A DNA stretch of 64,000 nt from an uncultured Pelagibacteraceae bacterium (GCA_902589345.1 CACISU010000004.1:1-64000); one strand, 5' to 3'; positions 1 through 9,450 are shown, counted from the stretch's first letter. Notes: generated by a model from the letters alone, not told the origin. Translations and numbers: made by a program.

Positions 1-105
1 AAAGTTATTAAAGATAGTCTTAAGCTAGATAAAACAAATATGAATAAATATATTTTACCTTCATTTACTAAAAAAATATTCAATTCAGTATCTAATTTTT
101 CATGA
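1..105 (+). CDS. C-terminal fragment of an unknown protein
   Basis: Frame 1 is open from the first base and stops with TGA at 103-105, giving the last 34 residues of a gene that begins before the window. The fragment is lysine- and asparagine-rich and ends in NSVSNFS. It carries no motif I recognise. Its stop overlaps the ATG of the following FAD-dependent oxidoreductase in an ATGA arrangement, so the two are probably cotranscribed and translationally coupled. Composition matches the neighbours. Confidence 0.6.
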   Translation, partial: KVIKDSLKLDKTNMNKYILPSFTKKIFNSVSNFS

Positions 106-1235
106 AAAAAATCTCTATTATTGGAGCCGGAATCTCAGGTTTATTTCTTGCCAATCTATTGGAAAGAGAAAAATTTATTTCATATAAAATCTATGAGAAA
201 AGAGACTCTATAGATTTAAATGATGGCTACGGTATTCAATTATCTGTTAACAGTATAAACTTATTAAATAAAATTGGTTTTCAAAAAGTAAATTCAAAAG
301 ATGTTTATTTTCCAAAAAAAGTAAATTTTTTTGCCGCAAAAAATTCTGAGAAAATTTGTGATATAGATTTATCACAATTTAATTATCAGGATAGTCGTTA
401 TACTACTTTAAAAAGATCAAAACTTATCAAATTTTTATTGGAAAATATTCCTAAAGAAAAGTTATTATTTAATTCAGACCTTCAAGATATTAAAAGCACA
501 AATAAATTTACTTTAAGCTTTAGAGATAAAGAAAGTGAAGAATTTGATTATTTAGTAGCTGCCGATGGAGTTTTTTCAAAAACTAAACAAATTTTATTTA
601 AAAAGGAAGGTCTACCTAAATATTTTAATTCAATTGCATTAAGAGGAAATATTAAAAATTTCAAAAATTTCGATATTTCACTTTATTTAGGGGCTAATTT
701 TCACTTTATTATTTATCCACTAGATCAAAAAAATGAATTTAATTTCATTTCAATTATAAGAAAAGAATTAATTGAAAGGGAGATTTCAAATAAAAAATTA
801 TTTGAAGATAATAATTTTATAAAAAGTTTGTTAAACCAGATTTCTTTAAAATCAAATATAAATTTAGTAGAACAAGTTAAGGATGTTAAATGTTTTCCAA
901 TTTTTGTAAGTAAACAAATACAAACTCCAAAATTAAAAAATATTTTTTTAACTGGTGATGCGTTTTATACCTTTTCACCATCATTTGCTCAAGGAGCATC
1001 ACAATCAATAGAGTCTGCAAACGAAGTTTATAATGATTTAAAGAATAATTCTTCTAATTATTATAAAACAAGAATTTCTAAGACCAAACAAATTAATTCA
1101 AGATCAATGATAAATCATTTTGCTTTTCATCTCTCAAATCCATTAAATATTTTTTTTAGAAATATTTTTCTTAAATATTTATCAAAAAATAAAAGTTTTT
1201 TAGAAAATTACTTGGGTAAAATTTATAAAAGTTAA
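102..1235 (+). CDS. FAD-dependent monooxygenase (UbiH / salicylate hydroxylase-like)
   Basis: This 377-residue protein has the layout of class A flavoprotein monooxygenases. The N-terminal dinucleotide-binding motif GAGISG is at residues 8-13, the central ADG of the DG motif at about 154-156, and the second FAD-binding GD motif at 285-286 followed by a PSFAQGASQSIE stretch. Family members hydroxylate aromatic or quinone-type substrates using NAD(P)H and O2. The substrate cannot be read from the sequence; ubiquinone biosynthesis or a small aromatic acid are both possible. The ATG overlaps the stop of the upstream gene, and the TAA interlocks with the stop of convergent ccrM. Confidence 0.8.
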   Translation: MKKISIIGAGISGLFLANLLEREKFISYKIYEKRDSIDLNDGYGIQLSVNSINLLNKIGFQKVNSKDVYFPKKVNFFAAKNSEKICDIDLSQFNYQDSRYTTLKRSKLIKFLLENIPKEKLLFNSDLQDIKSTNKFTLSFRDKESEEFDYLVAADGVFSKTKQILFKKEGLPKYFNSIALRGNIKNFKNFDISLYLGANFHFIIYPLDQKNEFNFISIIRKELIEREISNKKLFEDNNFIKSLLNQISLKSNINLVEQVKDVKCFPIFVSKQIQTPKLKNIFLTGDAFYTFSPSFAQGASQSIESANEVYNDLKNNSSNYYKTRISKTKQINSRSMINHFAFHLSNPLNIFFRNIFLKYLSKNKSFLENYLGKIYKS

Positions 1236-2305
1236 TTTCTTGGTCTTAAACGCTGTCTGAGTTCGTCAATTGGTTTTAAACTATTTCCAGATTGATAATG
1301 CCAATAAGTCCAACCGTTACAGCTTTCAGACCCTAATATTTTTGCAGCTACTTTATGAATTGATCCCTCATTCTCTTTACATTTAATACTTCCATCTACC
1401 ATGATTTTTGCATTAATTTTTTTCTTTTGATCATAAATTTCTGTTCCAGGTTTTATTACTCCTAGCTCGATTAGAGAACCAAAAGGAATTCTTGGTTTAG
1501 ATTTATTATTTTGGATTGTGTCTAGATACTCATCTTTAATTATATTGGTATATTTTATTCTTTCATTAGCTGCTTTAAAATAAATCTTTTCTTTTTCTAT
1601 TCCAAAATAGAACCTACCTAATTTTTTTGAAACTACAGCCGTTGTTCCGGATCCTAAAAAAGGATCTAAAATAAAGTTATCTTTGTTTGAAGAAGCCAAT
1701 ACTACTCTATGCAGTAAAGACTCTGGCTTTTGTGTTGAATGAACTTTTGTTCCATTGTTTTTTAATCTTTCCTTACCATTACAAATAGGCAAGTTCCAAG
1801 TTGATCTCATTTGCAAATCATCGTTAAAAGATTTCATAGACTGATAGTTAAAGGTGTATTTTGAATTCTTGCTTTTTGAGGCCCAGACCAAGGTTTCATG
1901 AGCATTGGTAAACCTGGTGCCTCTGAAATTTGGCATTGGATTATTTTTATTCCATATTACATCATTTAAAATCCAAAAACCTAAATCTTGAATTATTTTT
2001 CCTACCCTAAATATATTATGATAACTTCCAATTACCCAAATAGATCCATTTTTTTTTAATACTCTCCTACATTCACTTAACCACTCATTTGTAAAATTGT
2101 CATACTCCTTAAAACTTTCAAATTGATCCCATTTATCGTTTACTGCATTAACTTTAGACCTATCGGGTCTAATCAAACTATTTTGTAATTGTAAATTGTA
2201 TGGTGGATCTGCAAAAATAAGATCAAATGTTTCATCAGGAATTTTTTTTAATTCTTTAATACATTCCCCATTGATAATTTTATTATGTAAACTTTTTGTA
2301 ACCAT
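1232..2305 (-). CDS. ccrM: Cell-cycle DNA adenine methyltransferase CcrM (GANTC)
   Basis: A beta-class N6-adenine methyltransferase, predicted to methylate the adenine of GANTC and mark replication state in alphaproteobacteria. The catalytic DPPY is at residues 33-36, followed by the target-recognition region and the SAM-binding LDPFLGSGTT near residue 235, the order expected for CcrM. The C-terminal part (GSIHKVAAKILGSES, CNGWTYWHY) matches the CcrM-specific tail. I chose the ATG at 2305: it gives 357 residues, close to the usual 358 of CcrM. A TTG at 2347 would add 14 residues with no family similarity and run into the GANTC-rich leader. rnhB lies just upstream on the same strand, 81 bp away. 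Confidence 0.95.
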   Translation of the reverse strand: MVTKSLHNKIINGECIKELKKIPDETFDLIFADPPYNLQLQNSLIRPDRSKVNAVNDKWDQFESFKEYDNFTNEWLSECRRVLKKNGSIWVIGSYHNIFRVGKIIQDLGFWILNDVIWNKNNPMPNFRGTRFTNAHETLVWASKSKNSKYTFNYQSMKSFNDDLQMRSTWNLPICNGKERLKNNGTKVHSTQKPESLLHRVVLASSNKDNFILDPFLGSGTTAVVSKKLGRFYFGIEKEKIYFKAANERIKYTNIIKDEYLDTIQNNKSKPRIPFGSLIELGVIKPGTEIYDQKKKINAKIMVDGSIKCKENEGSIHKVAAKILGSESCNGWTYWHYQSGNSLKPIDELRQRLRPRN

Positions 2306-2322
2306 TTTTAAAAAACTAATTA

Positions 2323-2399
2323 GACTCGAGTGCGGATTCGACGTCAACTAGAGATTGAAAAAAATGGACTCCTCTTGTTGTATGTTTTAACTAGGACTC
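2323..2399. promoter_or_regulatory. Cluster of four GANTC sites at the ccrM leader
   Basis: GANTC occurs at 2323-2327 (GACTC), 2335-2339 (GATTC), 2367-2371 (GACTC) and 2395-2399 (GACTC), within 77 bp. The cluster spans the rnhB-ccrM gap, with the last site in the 3' end of rnhB. At this base composition a site is expected only once per several hundred bp. In Caulobacter the ccrM leader carries GANTC sites linked to methylation-dependent control, so an autoregulatory role is inferred here. Confidence 0.55.
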
Positions 2400-2959
2400 A
2401 ATATATTGTGTATAGGGCTAAATGTTTTTCGATGTTGGTTTGTTACTCCAAATTTTTTAATTGCTGCCAAATGTTCTTTCGTTCCATATCCTGCATTTTT
2501 ATCCCAAGCATATTTTGTAAATTTTTTTGACATTTTAGTAATAAGTCTATCCCTCGCAACCTTGGCAATAATAGAAGCAGCTGATATTTCAGGTATTTTT
2601 TTATCACCTTTAACTATACATTTTAAATTATAACCAATTAAATGTGGTGATTTATTTCCATCAATTAGTATTAGCGAAGGTTTAATTTTAAGTTTTTTTA
2701 TAGATCTTTTCATAGCCAGCATACTTGCATTTAAAATATTTAATTTTTCGATTTCTTGCAAAGAAGCTGAGCCAATAGTCCATATGCAGTTATTTTTAAT
2801 ATATTTTTCAAGATTCTCTCTTTTCACTTTTGAAAGCAGTTTAGAATCTTTGAACTTTTTTTTATCTACATCTTTTTTGAATATTACTGTTGCTGCAAAA
2901 ACTGGTCCTACTAAACTTCCTCTTCCTACTTCATCTACCCCAGCAATCACATTATTCAT
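2387..2959 (-). CDS. rnhB: Ribonuclease HII
   Basis: RNase HII cleaves RNA in RNA-DNA hybrids and removes single ribonucleotides from DNA. The 190-residue protein has the family signature GVDEVGRGSLVGP, with metal ligands D9 and E10, a third acidic residue at D100 (ILIDGNK), and D137 in the AASIIAKVARDRL block. Length is typical. It sits between the glycosylase gene (1 bp upstream) and ccrM on the same strand, making a small DNA-maintenance group udg-rnhB-ccrM that is probably one transcript. Confidence 0.95.
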   Translation of the reverse strand: MNNVIAGVDEVGRGSLVGPVFAATVIFKKDVDKKKFKDSKLLSKVKRENLEKYIKNNCIWTIGSASLQEIEKLNILNASMLAMKRSIKKLKIKPSLILIDGNKSPHLIGYNLKCIVKGDKKIPEISAASIIAKVARDRLITKMSKKFTKYAWDKNAGYGTKEHLAAIKKFGVTNQHRKTFSPIHNILSPS

Positions 2960-2960
2960 T

Positions 2961-3665
2961 CTAGATATTTAATTTAAATTCAATTATCTTTTTTTTTATT
3001 TCTTTTAGGTCGGCCCAAGAATATTTTTTTTGATCTTCTTGTCTTAGAAGGTACGCAGGATGGAAAGTTATCATAGTTAAATATGATTTATTATTAATAA
3101 TTATTTCCCTCCAATTACCTCTTTCTTTTGAAATTTTTATTTTTGATCCGCATAAAGATTCCATGGCAGTGCTCCCCATTAAAATCAAAATTTTAGGATC
3201 AATTATTGATATGTGCTCTCTTAAATAATTTGAATATCTTATAATTTCTGAAGATTCAGGCTTTCTATTATCTGGGGGTCTATAATTTACAACATTTGTT
3301 ATATAAATATCATTTCTACTTACTTTAATGGCCGTTAACATTTTATCCAAAAGTATTCCAGCATCTCCAACAAATGGCTTTCCTTGCTCATCCTCTTTTT
3401 GACCAGGACCTTCTCCAACTAGCATTACTGAACTATTTTGATCCCCATCAGAAAATACGATCTGTTTTGCATTTTTTTTAAGATTACAATTTTCAATATT
3501 TAATATTTTTTCTTTAAGTGAACTTAATAATTCTGATTTATTTGAGGATTTATTGGGCTTTGTAAATCTATTTATTGGTTCATTATTAAAAATATATTCA
3601 ATTTCATATGAATTAATTAGCTCATTGTATATAATGTCATTTTGATTTTTTTCTTCTAAGGTCAT
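2961..3665 (-). CDS. Uracil-DNA glycosylase, family 4/5-like
   Basis: The protein (234 aa) should remove uracil from DNA to start base-excision repair. It has the family 4 motif GEGPG at 84-88, EQGKPFVGDAG after it, NYRPPDNRKP at 127-136 and the catalytic-loop HPAYLLR at 202-208. Classical family 4 enzymes hold a 4Fe-4S cluster with four cysteines. Here only C60 remains; the other positions read I57, Y128 and Y144, so a normal cluster is unlikely. The N-terminal 55 residues are not conserved family sequence. Its start codon lies 10 bp from that of the divergent TPR gene, so its promoter must lie within that gene. Confidence 0.88.
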   Translation of the reverse strand: MTLEEKNQNDIIYNELINSYEIEYIFNNEPINRFTKPNKSSNKSELLSSLKEKILNIENCNLKKNAKQIVFSDGDQNSSVMLVGEGPGQKEDEQGKPFVGDAGILLDKMLTAIKVSRNDIYITNVVNYRPPDNRKPESSEIIRYSNYLREHISIIDPKILILMGSTAMESLCGSKIKISKERGNWREIIINNKSYLTMITFHPAYLLRQEDQKKYSWADLKEIKKKIIEFKLNI

Positions 3666-3675
3666 AAAATAAGTT

Positions 3676-5364
3676 ATGCAGTTTAAATTATTTAAAATTA
3701 TTTTTATTCTCTTTTTGATTTTATATCATTCGGTATCGATTTCTAAAGCTGCTATTTCAAATAATTTCAACCAGAAGTATTTATCTAACTACTTTTCAGG
3801 TCTAGTCTCTTATGACAATCAAGACAATGATCTGGCTTTAAAGTTTTTTGAGTCATCCAAGGCTTTAATTAAAAAACATCCCAGTTATCTTAAACAATAT
3901 GTATTTTCATTAGTTCTTGATGGACAGATTGCTAAAGCTACTAAGCAAATTAATTTTTGGAAAAATAATATAAATTCAAATTTTTTTGAAGCAAAGTTGC
4001 TATTAGTAATAGACAGTATATCTAAAAAAAATTATGAGAAAACTAAAATATTAATTAAAGAATTAAAATCAACTGAAGCAGAAGATCCATTTGAGATTAT
4101 TATTTATGAAATATTAAATAGCTATAGCTCTTTGTTTCTCGATAAAAAAATTAAAAAAAGTGATAAAAATTTTGGCAATTTAAGTTTAATAACATCTGCT
4201 TTTCAAAATTGTTATTTAAATTCAGAAGCAGCAGAATCATATTTTGTTGATTTAATAAATTCAGATACAGGGGATTATTCAAGATACTTATTTTTTTACC
4301 TAAATAATATTGTTGAAAATAAAGATTATAACTATGCGAAAGATATTTCATCGACTATTGATTTACTCAGCAGTAGCTTACTAATTGCTCAATCAAAAAC
4401 TTGGGTGGATAACTCCGATTATTCAAAATTTGGAAAATATTTTTCATGTAAAAGTGAAAATGATATTTTGTCAGAATTTTTCTTTCTGATTTCAAATTTA
4501 TATTCATCTGAAGATCTTTTTGAAAAATCTAATTTTTATTTAAACATATCAAACCATTTAAATTTAAAATTTTATTTTAATCTGTCACTTTTAGCTGAAA
4601 ATTATTATTTAGCCGATAATCATAAAAAACTAAAACAAACTTTAAAAAATTTTAATGAAGAAGATGAGATTTATTACTGGTACAAGCATAAAAAGCTTTC
4701 ACAAATTATTGCAACAGAAGAAGATGATCAAAAAGCCCTAGAATTTATTGAAAATAAATTTAAGAAATATGACAATCCTTCAATTAAAATTATTTATGAT
4801 ATGGCGAATGTTTATAAGAGGTCAAAAAAATATGATAAAGCAATTAGTTTTTACACAAAAGTACTTTCAATGCTAGACAAAGAGTCCAAAGTGTATGCAG
4901 ATGTTTTATATAAAAGAGGAGGAGCCTATGAAAGAATTAAAGACCACACAAATTCTGACAAAGATTTATTATTATCACTTGAGATAAATCCAGATGAACC
5001 ATATGTGCTAAACTATCTTGCTTACAGTTGGTTAGAGAGAAACTATAAAATTAATGAATCAATGGATATGTTATTGATTGCCTATAACCAGAAAAAAAAT
5101 GATCCATATATAATTGACTCAGTTGCTTGGGCATATTATTTAATTGGTGATTACTTAAATGCAGAGAAATATATTCTTCAAGCTGTTCAAATCATGCCCG
5201 AAGATCCTATAGTAAATGACCACTATGGAGATATACTTTGGAAACTAAATAGAAAAATTCAAGCTAAATATTTTTGGAAAAATGCATATAATTTAGAGGA
5301 GACCGATCAGGAGCTTAAAAAAAAAATAAAAAAAAAATTATTAATAGGTTTAGAAAAAATATAA
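3676..5364 (+). CDS. Secreted tetratricopeptide-repeat protein
   Basis: A 562-residue protein with an N-terminal signal sequence (hydrophobic stretch at about residues 5-21, likely cleavage near SKA-A) and helical repeat architecture. Clear TPR-like units appear from about residue 375 onward (KRSKKYDKAISFYTKVLSML; then ERIKDHTNSDKDLLLSLEINP) and again near 470-530 (DYLNAEKYILQAVQIMPEDP). It is probably periplasmic or outer-membrane attached and works as a protein-interaction scaffold. No catalytic motif is visible. A TPR gene directly before ispE is a common alphaproteobacterial arrangement. ispE begins 3 bp after its stop, so the two are likely cotranscribed. Confidence 0.8.
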   Translation: MQFKLFKIIFILFLILYHSVSISKAAISNNFNQKYLSNYFSGLVSYDNQDNDLALKFFESSKALIKKHPSYLKQYVFSLVLDGQIAKATKQINFWKNNINSNFFEAKLLLVIDSISKKNYEKTKILIKELKSTEAEDPFEIIIYEILNSYSSLFLDKKIKKSDKNFGNLSLITSAFQNCYLNSEAAESYFVDLINSDTGDYSRYLFFYLNNIVENKDYNYAKDISSTIDLLSSSLLIAQSKTWVDNSDYSKFGKYFSCKSENDILSEFFFLISNLYSSEDLFEKSNFYLNISNHLNLKFYFNLSLLAENYYLADNHKKLKQTLKNFNEEDEIYYWYKHKKLSQIIATEEDDQKALEFIENKFKKYDNPSIKIIYDMANVYKRSKKYDKAISFYTKVLSMLDKESKVYADVLYKRGGAYERIKDHTNSDKDLLLSLEINPDEPYVLNYLAYSWLERNYKINESMDMLLIAYNQKKNDPYIIDSVAWAYYLIGDYLNAEKYILQAVQIMPEDPIVNDHYGDILWKLNRKIQAKYFWKNAYNLEETDQELKKKIKKKLLIGLEKI

Positions 5365-5367
5365 TTT

Positions 5368-6213
5368 ATGAGAGAGGATGTAATTAAATCCTTTGCAAAA
5401 ATAAATTTATCTTTAGGGGTATTGGGAAAGTACAATAAAAATTTACATCGTATTGAAACCTTAGTTTCTTTTATTGATTTGAATGATCAGATAAAAATAA
5501 AAAAAATAGAGCAAGCCAATCATAGAGTTATGTTCCAAGGAAAATTTTCAAAAAAGATTTATAAAAATAATACAGTCACTGAGCTACTAAATATTTTAGA
5601 TAAACAAAACCTAATAAATAATCAAAAATATCAAATAATAATAAATAAAAAAATACCATCTAAAGCTGGACTGGGAGGGGGCTCAATGAATGCCTCTGCT
5701 ATATTGAATTACTTATTAAAAAAAAATAAGAAAACAATAAGTGAAAAAAAATTAGCACAAATATGTAATAAAATTGGGTCTGATGTAATTTTGGGTCTTA
5801 AAAAGAAAAACTCTATTTTATTAGGAAATGGAAAATTGATAAGATCTCAATCTAAATTAAAATTATATACTTTAATTCTTAAGCCAAGTTTTGGCTGCTC
5901 TACAAAAGAACTATATAAAGAAATTAAACATTATTCCAGGCCACTTCTGAATAAAAATTCTAAAATTTTTACTATTAATAAATTATCAAACCTAAGTAAT
6001 GATTTAGAAATAGTTGCTTTTAAGAAATATCCAATTTTAAGAAGAATAAAAGACAGAATGCAGGTATTGCCGAAGGTATCTTTCGTAAAAATGACAGGCT
6101 CTGGATCCTGTATGGTTGCTTTTTTTAGGACAAAAAAGGCCTCATTAAATGCGGCCAAAATATTAAAAAAAAAATATAAAAACTATTGGTGTATATTATC
6201 TAAAACTATATAA
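5368..6213 (+). CDS. ispE: 4-diphosphocytidyl-2-C-methyl-D-erythritol kinase
   Basis: IspE phosphorylates CDP-ME at the 2-hydroxyl in the non-mevalonate isoprenoid pathway. The 281-residue protein shows the GHMP-kinase ATP motif [15 protein letters not shown] from about residue 97, an N-terminal [11 protein letters not shown] block and the C-terminal [12 protein letters not shown] motif. Length is normal. It follows the TPR gene by 3 bp and precedes tRNA-Gln by 32 bp. Basic residues are abundant, as in the rest of this A+T-rich genome. Confidence 0.95.
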   Translation: MREDVIKSFAKINLSLGVLGKYNKNLHRIETLVSFIDLNDQIKIKKIEQANHRVMFQGKFSKKIYKNNTVTELLNILDKQNLINNQKYQIIINKKIPSKAGLGGGSMNASAILNYLLKKNKKTISEKKLAQICNKIGSDVILGLKKKNSILLGNGKLIRSQSKLKLYTLILKPSFGCSTKELYKEIKHYSRPLLNKNSKIFTINKLSNLSNDLEIVAFKKYPILRRIKDRMQVLPKVSFVKMTGSGSCMVAFFRTKKASLNAAKILKKKYKNYWCILSKTI

Positions 6214-6245
6214 AGCTTTTTTTTTGTGTTATATGAAAATAATTT

Positions 6246-6320
6246 TGGGGCGTAGCCAAGTGGTAAGGCAGCGGTTTTTGGTACCGCCATTCCTAGGTTC
6301 GAATCCTAGCGCCCCAGCCA
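6246..6320 (+). tRNA. tRNA-Gln (UUG)
   Basis: A full cloverleaf of 75 nt. Acceptor TGGGGCG pairs with CGCCCCA, the anticodon stem GCGGT/ACCGC carries loop TTTTGGT with anticodon TTG, and the T-arm has a canonical TTCGAAT loop. The discriminator is G and CCA is encoded at 6318-6320. The unpaired-looking U1-A72 start is typical of tRNA-Gln. It ends only 3 bp before the ATG of the CCA-adding enzyme gene. Confidence 0.97.
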
Positions 6321-6323
6321 TAT

Positions 6324-7598
6324 ATGAGATACTTATTTAATAAAATATTTAAAAATACTAAAAATTTAAATAATTTTAACCTATCTTTTAATAATTTACG
6401 AAAAAATTTTAATTCAGAAAAAATATTTAATTCTATTTCAAAATATTCAGAAAATAGTGAAGCTAGATATGTTGGAGGATGTGTTAGAAAAATACTTAAC
6501 AGTGAAGAAGTAGACGATATAGACTTAGCAACCAATCTTAATCCAAAAGAAATTACAAATGTATTAACTAAAAATAATATTAATTTTTTTGACTCTGGAA
6601 TAGATCATGGAACAATTACTGCGATATTAGATCATAATAGTTTTGAAATAACTTCTTTAAGGAAAGATGTGTCTACAGATGGCAGACATGCTGAAGTGGA
6701 ATTTTCAGATAGTTGGATTGAAGATTCTACTCGAAGAGATTTTACAATAAATTCTATTTATGCTGACATAGATGGAAATTTGTTTGATCCCCACAATGGT
6801 AAAAAAGATCTTGAAGAGGGCGTTGTAAAGTTTATTGGAGAACCAGAAAAAAGAATTAAAGAAGATTATCTAAGAATATTGAGATATGTTAGATTTTATC
6901 TAAATTACAGCAAACACAATCATGAAACTGAAGTTAAGAGAATAATTAAGCAAAATTTAGCAGGTATTAAAATAATTTCAAAAGAGAGACTATTAGTAGA
7001 ACTAAAAAAATTAGTACTTTCAAAAGGATTTTTAAAATTAAATAATGATCCATTTTGCCTAGAGATCATTATGTTAATTTTTCCAGAGCTAAAAAATTTA
7101 AATTTATTCAAAAATTTAAATTCCTTTGCTCAAAATCTTATTCATTTAAAAAGTTTCATTTTTTTAATATCACTAATGGTAATCGATGAAAGTGATAATG
7201 TTGAATATTTTACTTATAAGTATAATTTGTCGAATCATGATAAAAATAAAATAAATTTTTTAAAGAATATGTTTTTCAAATCAAATGATAATCCAGATTT
7301 TTCAGAAAAGAATCTTTGGAGAATCTTATATTTAAATAATAAAGAAAGATTAATCGATATGATTGATTTTCAAATATTTAGATCAAAAAGAGTAGATAAA
7401 AAACTTATAAATTTGAAAAAATTTTTTATCAATAAAGAAAAACCAGTTTTTCCTATCAAAGCAAAATATTTAATACATGAATTTCAATTGCAAGAGGGTA
7501 TTGAGTTGGGAAAAAAATTAAAAGATATAGAAAATGCTTGGATCAATAATAGTTTTAAAATTTCGAATGAGGAAATAAAAGTGATTGTAAATAGTTAG
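6324..7598 (+). CDS. cca: CCA tRNA nucleotidyltransferase / poly(A) polymerase family
   Basis: This class II nucleotidyltransferase adds or repairs the 3' CCA of tRNAs. The 424-residue protein has the conserved GGCVRK at about 51, the metal-binding DDIDLAT near 63-69, [18 protein letters not shown] near 137 that helps form the nucleotide pocket, and [15 protein letters not shown]. The C-terminal part is divergent and helical. Alphaproteobacteria generally use one enzyme of this type. Its ATG lies 3 bp after the tRNA-Gln gene, so the tRNA and mRNA probably share a transcript and tRNA 3' processing would leave the message nearly leaderless. The stop interlocks with that of greA. Confidence 0.93.
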   Translation: MRYLFNKIFKNTKNLNNFNLSFNNLRKNFNSEKIFNSISKYSENSEARYVGGCVRKILNSEEVDDIDLATNLNPKEITNVLTKNNINFFDSGIDHGTITAILDHNSFEITSLRKDVSTDGRHAEVEFSDSWIEDSTRRDFTINSIYADIDGNLFDPHNGKKDLEEGVVKFIGEPEKRIKEDYLRILRYVRFYLNYSKHNHETEVKRIIKQNLAGIKIISKERLLVELKKLVLSKGFLKLNNDPFCLEIIMLIFPELKNLNLFKNLNSFAQNLIHLKSFIFLISLMVIDESDNVEYFTYKYNLSNHDKNKINFLKNMFFKSNDNPDFSEKNLWRILYLNNKERLIDMIDFQIFRSKRVDKKLINLKKFFINKEKPVFPIKAKYLIHEFQLQEGIELGKKLKDIENAWINNSFKISNEEIKVIVNS

Positions 7599-8071
7599 AC
7601 GTATTTTACATTAATTATTTCAAAATTTTTCACTCCTGCAGGAGTTTTTATTTCCACTAAATCTTTTTTATTTTTACCAATTAAACCTTTTCCAATTGGA
7701 GATTTGAAATATATTAACTTTTTATTAAGATCTGCTTCATCTTTACCTACAATCTTGTAATCAATTTTTTCATTTGTATCTAAGTTTTGAAGATATACAG
7801 TTGATCCAAAAATAACCTTACCATCATTATTCAGCTTAGTTACATCAATAACATTTGCTCTAGCAATAATATCTTCAACTTCTTGGATTCTTCCTTCATT
7901 ATAAGATTGCTGTTCTTTAGCAGCATGATACTCAGCATTTTCTTTCAAATCACCATGGGATCGAGCTTCAGAAATTGCTGCAACTATTTCAGGGCGTTTA
8001 TTTTCTTTTAAAAAAATCAATTCCTTTTTTAATTTTTCCAGGCCAATAACTGTTATAGGTTCTTTTTCCAT
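7595..8071 (-). CDS. greA: Transcription elongation factor GreA
   Basis: GreA rescues backtracked RNA polymerase by stimulating transcript cleavage. With the ATG at 8071 the protein is 158 residues, the usual GreA length, and starts [14 protein letters not shown] at 8083 would add four residues and overlap hemF, so I prefer 8071. The N-terminal coiled coil includes the tip region ([16 protein letters not shown]) with the acidic residues needed for cleavage, and the C-terminal FKBP-like domain includes [10 protein letters not shown]. It begins 2 bp after hemF ends. Confidence 0.96.
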   Translation of the reverse strand: MEKEPITVIGLEKLKKELIFLKENKRPEIVAAISEARSHGDLKENAEYHAAKEQQSYNEGRIQEVEDIIARANVIDVTKLNNDGKVIFGSTVYLQNLDTNEKIDYKIVGKDEADLNKKLIYFKSPIGKGLIGKNKKDLVEIKTPAGVKNFEIINVKYV

Positions 8072-8073
8072 TA

Positions 8074-8901
8074 TTATTTCCACTTTGCAGTTGGAGGAAG
8101 AGACATAAGTATAGCTTCTACATTTCCTCCAGTTTGTAAACCAAACTTTGTACCTCTATCATATAATAAATTGAACTCAACATATCTTCCTCTTTTTTGG
8201 TATTGAATTTCTTTTTCATTTTTATTCCATTTTTTCTTATTTTTATTTTTTATAATTTCCTCAAAAATTCTTTTAAATGAAATTCCAACATCTCTTACAA
8301 AAGAAAAATCTTTTTTCCAATTATTTTTTTTATAATCAAAAAAAATTCCACCTATGCCTCTTGATTCTTTTCTATGAGGTAAATAAAAATATTTATCACA
8401 CCATTTTTTGTATTTTTTATAATAAGTTTTATTATGTCTATCACAGCATTTTTTTATCTCTGCATGGAACCATTTTTTTAATTTTTTGTCATTGAAACAT
8501 GGGGTTACATCAACTCCTCCACCAAACCAACCATGAGATGTATATATAAATCTTGTATTAAAATGCATTGCTGGTATATGTGGATTTTTCATATGCATGA
8601 CAACAGATATTCCAGATGCCCAAAATTTAGAACTTGAATTAGTGCCAGGAATTTTATTTTTGAATTCTTTAGAAAATTTACCATAAACTTCGGAAAAATT
8701 TACTCCAACTTTATCAAATACTTTTCCATTTGTTAATATTCTGTACTCTCCACCACCCTCATCTCTAACTTTATTCCTTTTCCAACTTCTTGATTCAAAA
8801 ATAACTTTATTTTTTTCTATTTTTTCAATTTCAAGACAAATCATATCTTGCAATATTTTAAACCAATCTCTTGCTAAATTTTTTTTTAATTCTTCGTTCA
8901 T
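8074..8901 (-). CDS. hemF: Oxygen-dependent coproporphyrinogen III oxidase
   Basis: HemF decarboxylates coproporphyrinogen III to protoporphyrinogen IX with O2 in haem synthesis. The 275-residue protein matches the family throughout: [47 protein letters not shown] and the C-terminal [20 protein letters not shown]. Length is slightly short of the roughly 300 seen in E. coli. The gene abuts trmL (stop at 8902) and precedes greA by 2 bp, so trmL-hemF-greA read as one operon. The haem made here would serve the bc1 complex encoded nearby. Confidence 0.97.
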   Translation of the reverse strand: MNEELKKNLARDWFKILQDMICLEIEKIEKNKVIFESRSWKRNKVRDEGGGEYRILTNGKVFDKVGVNFSEVYGKFSKEFKNKIPGTNSSSKFWASGISVVMHMKNPHIPAMHFNTRFIYTSHGWFGGGVDVTPCFNDKKLKKWFHAEIKKCCDRHNKTYYKKYKKWCDKYFYLPHRKESRGIGGIFFDYKKNNWKKDFSFVRDVGISFKRIFEEIIKNKNKKKWNKNEKEIQYQKRGRYVEFNLLYDRGTKFGLQTGGNVEAILMSLPPTAKWK

Positions 8902-9384
8902 TTATATTCTATTGGTTTGCCTTAAATTTTCTGTCAAAACTATTGCCACTGAAGTTGATAGGTTTAGAGATCTTTTGTCACTTTGAATTGGAATTTTTAA
9001 TCTTTCACTTACTACTTTGTGTATTTTATTTGGAACACCAGCACTTTCTCTACCGAACAAAAGTGTATCGTCTGACTTAAAACTAAAATTAATATATGAT
9101 TTTTTTGCTTTAGTAGTAAGCAATATAACTCTTTGCTCTTTTTTCATCTCAAAAAATTCTTTAGAACTTTTATAAAATACAATTTTATCCATATCTAAAT
9201 AGTCCATAACAACTCTTTTAAATCTTTTGTCTGAAAATAGAAAACCACAAGGCTCTATAATTTCAAGAGTTGCACCAAGACAAAAGCAGGTTCTTATAAT
9301 AGAAGCTGTATTTTGAGGTATATCTGGCTGATATAGGGCAATTTTGGGCCCAATATTGTTATTTTCATGTGTCATTGTTACCAT
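8902..9384 (-). CDS. trmL: tRNA (cytidine/uridine-34-2'-O)-methyltransferase
   Basis: A SpoU/SPOUT-class methyltransferase of TrmL type, expected to methylate the wobble ribose of tRNA-Leu isoacceptors. The 160-residue protein shows the family order: ALYQPDIPQNTASIIRTC near the N-terminus, LEIIEPCGF, the SAM-binding knot segment LLFGRESAGVP, and the C-terminal RSLNLSTSVAIVLTE. Two ATGs are possible (9384 and 9375); neither affects the fold. It is divergent from petA across a 66-bp gap, which must hold promoters for both directions. Confidence 0.93.
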   Translation of the reverse strand: MVTMTHENNNIGPKIALYQPDIPQNTASIIRTCFCLGATLEIIEPCGFLFSDKRFKRVVMDYLDMDKIVFYKSSKEFFEMKKEQRVILLTTKAKKSYINFSFKSDDTLLFGRESAGVPNKIHKVVSERLKIPIQSDKRSLNLSTSVAIVLTENLRQTNRI

Positions 9385-9450
9385 AGAAATAAATCTTTTT
9401 TATCAATATTAAATCATATATTTAGAAATACATAACAGATAAATTTACAA

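Noticed and set aside
2306..2347. TTG start giving a longer CcrM (371 aa)
   Set aside because: The extra 14 residues have no counterpart in CcrM, the ATG at 2305 gives the usual length, and the region holds the GANTC cluster.
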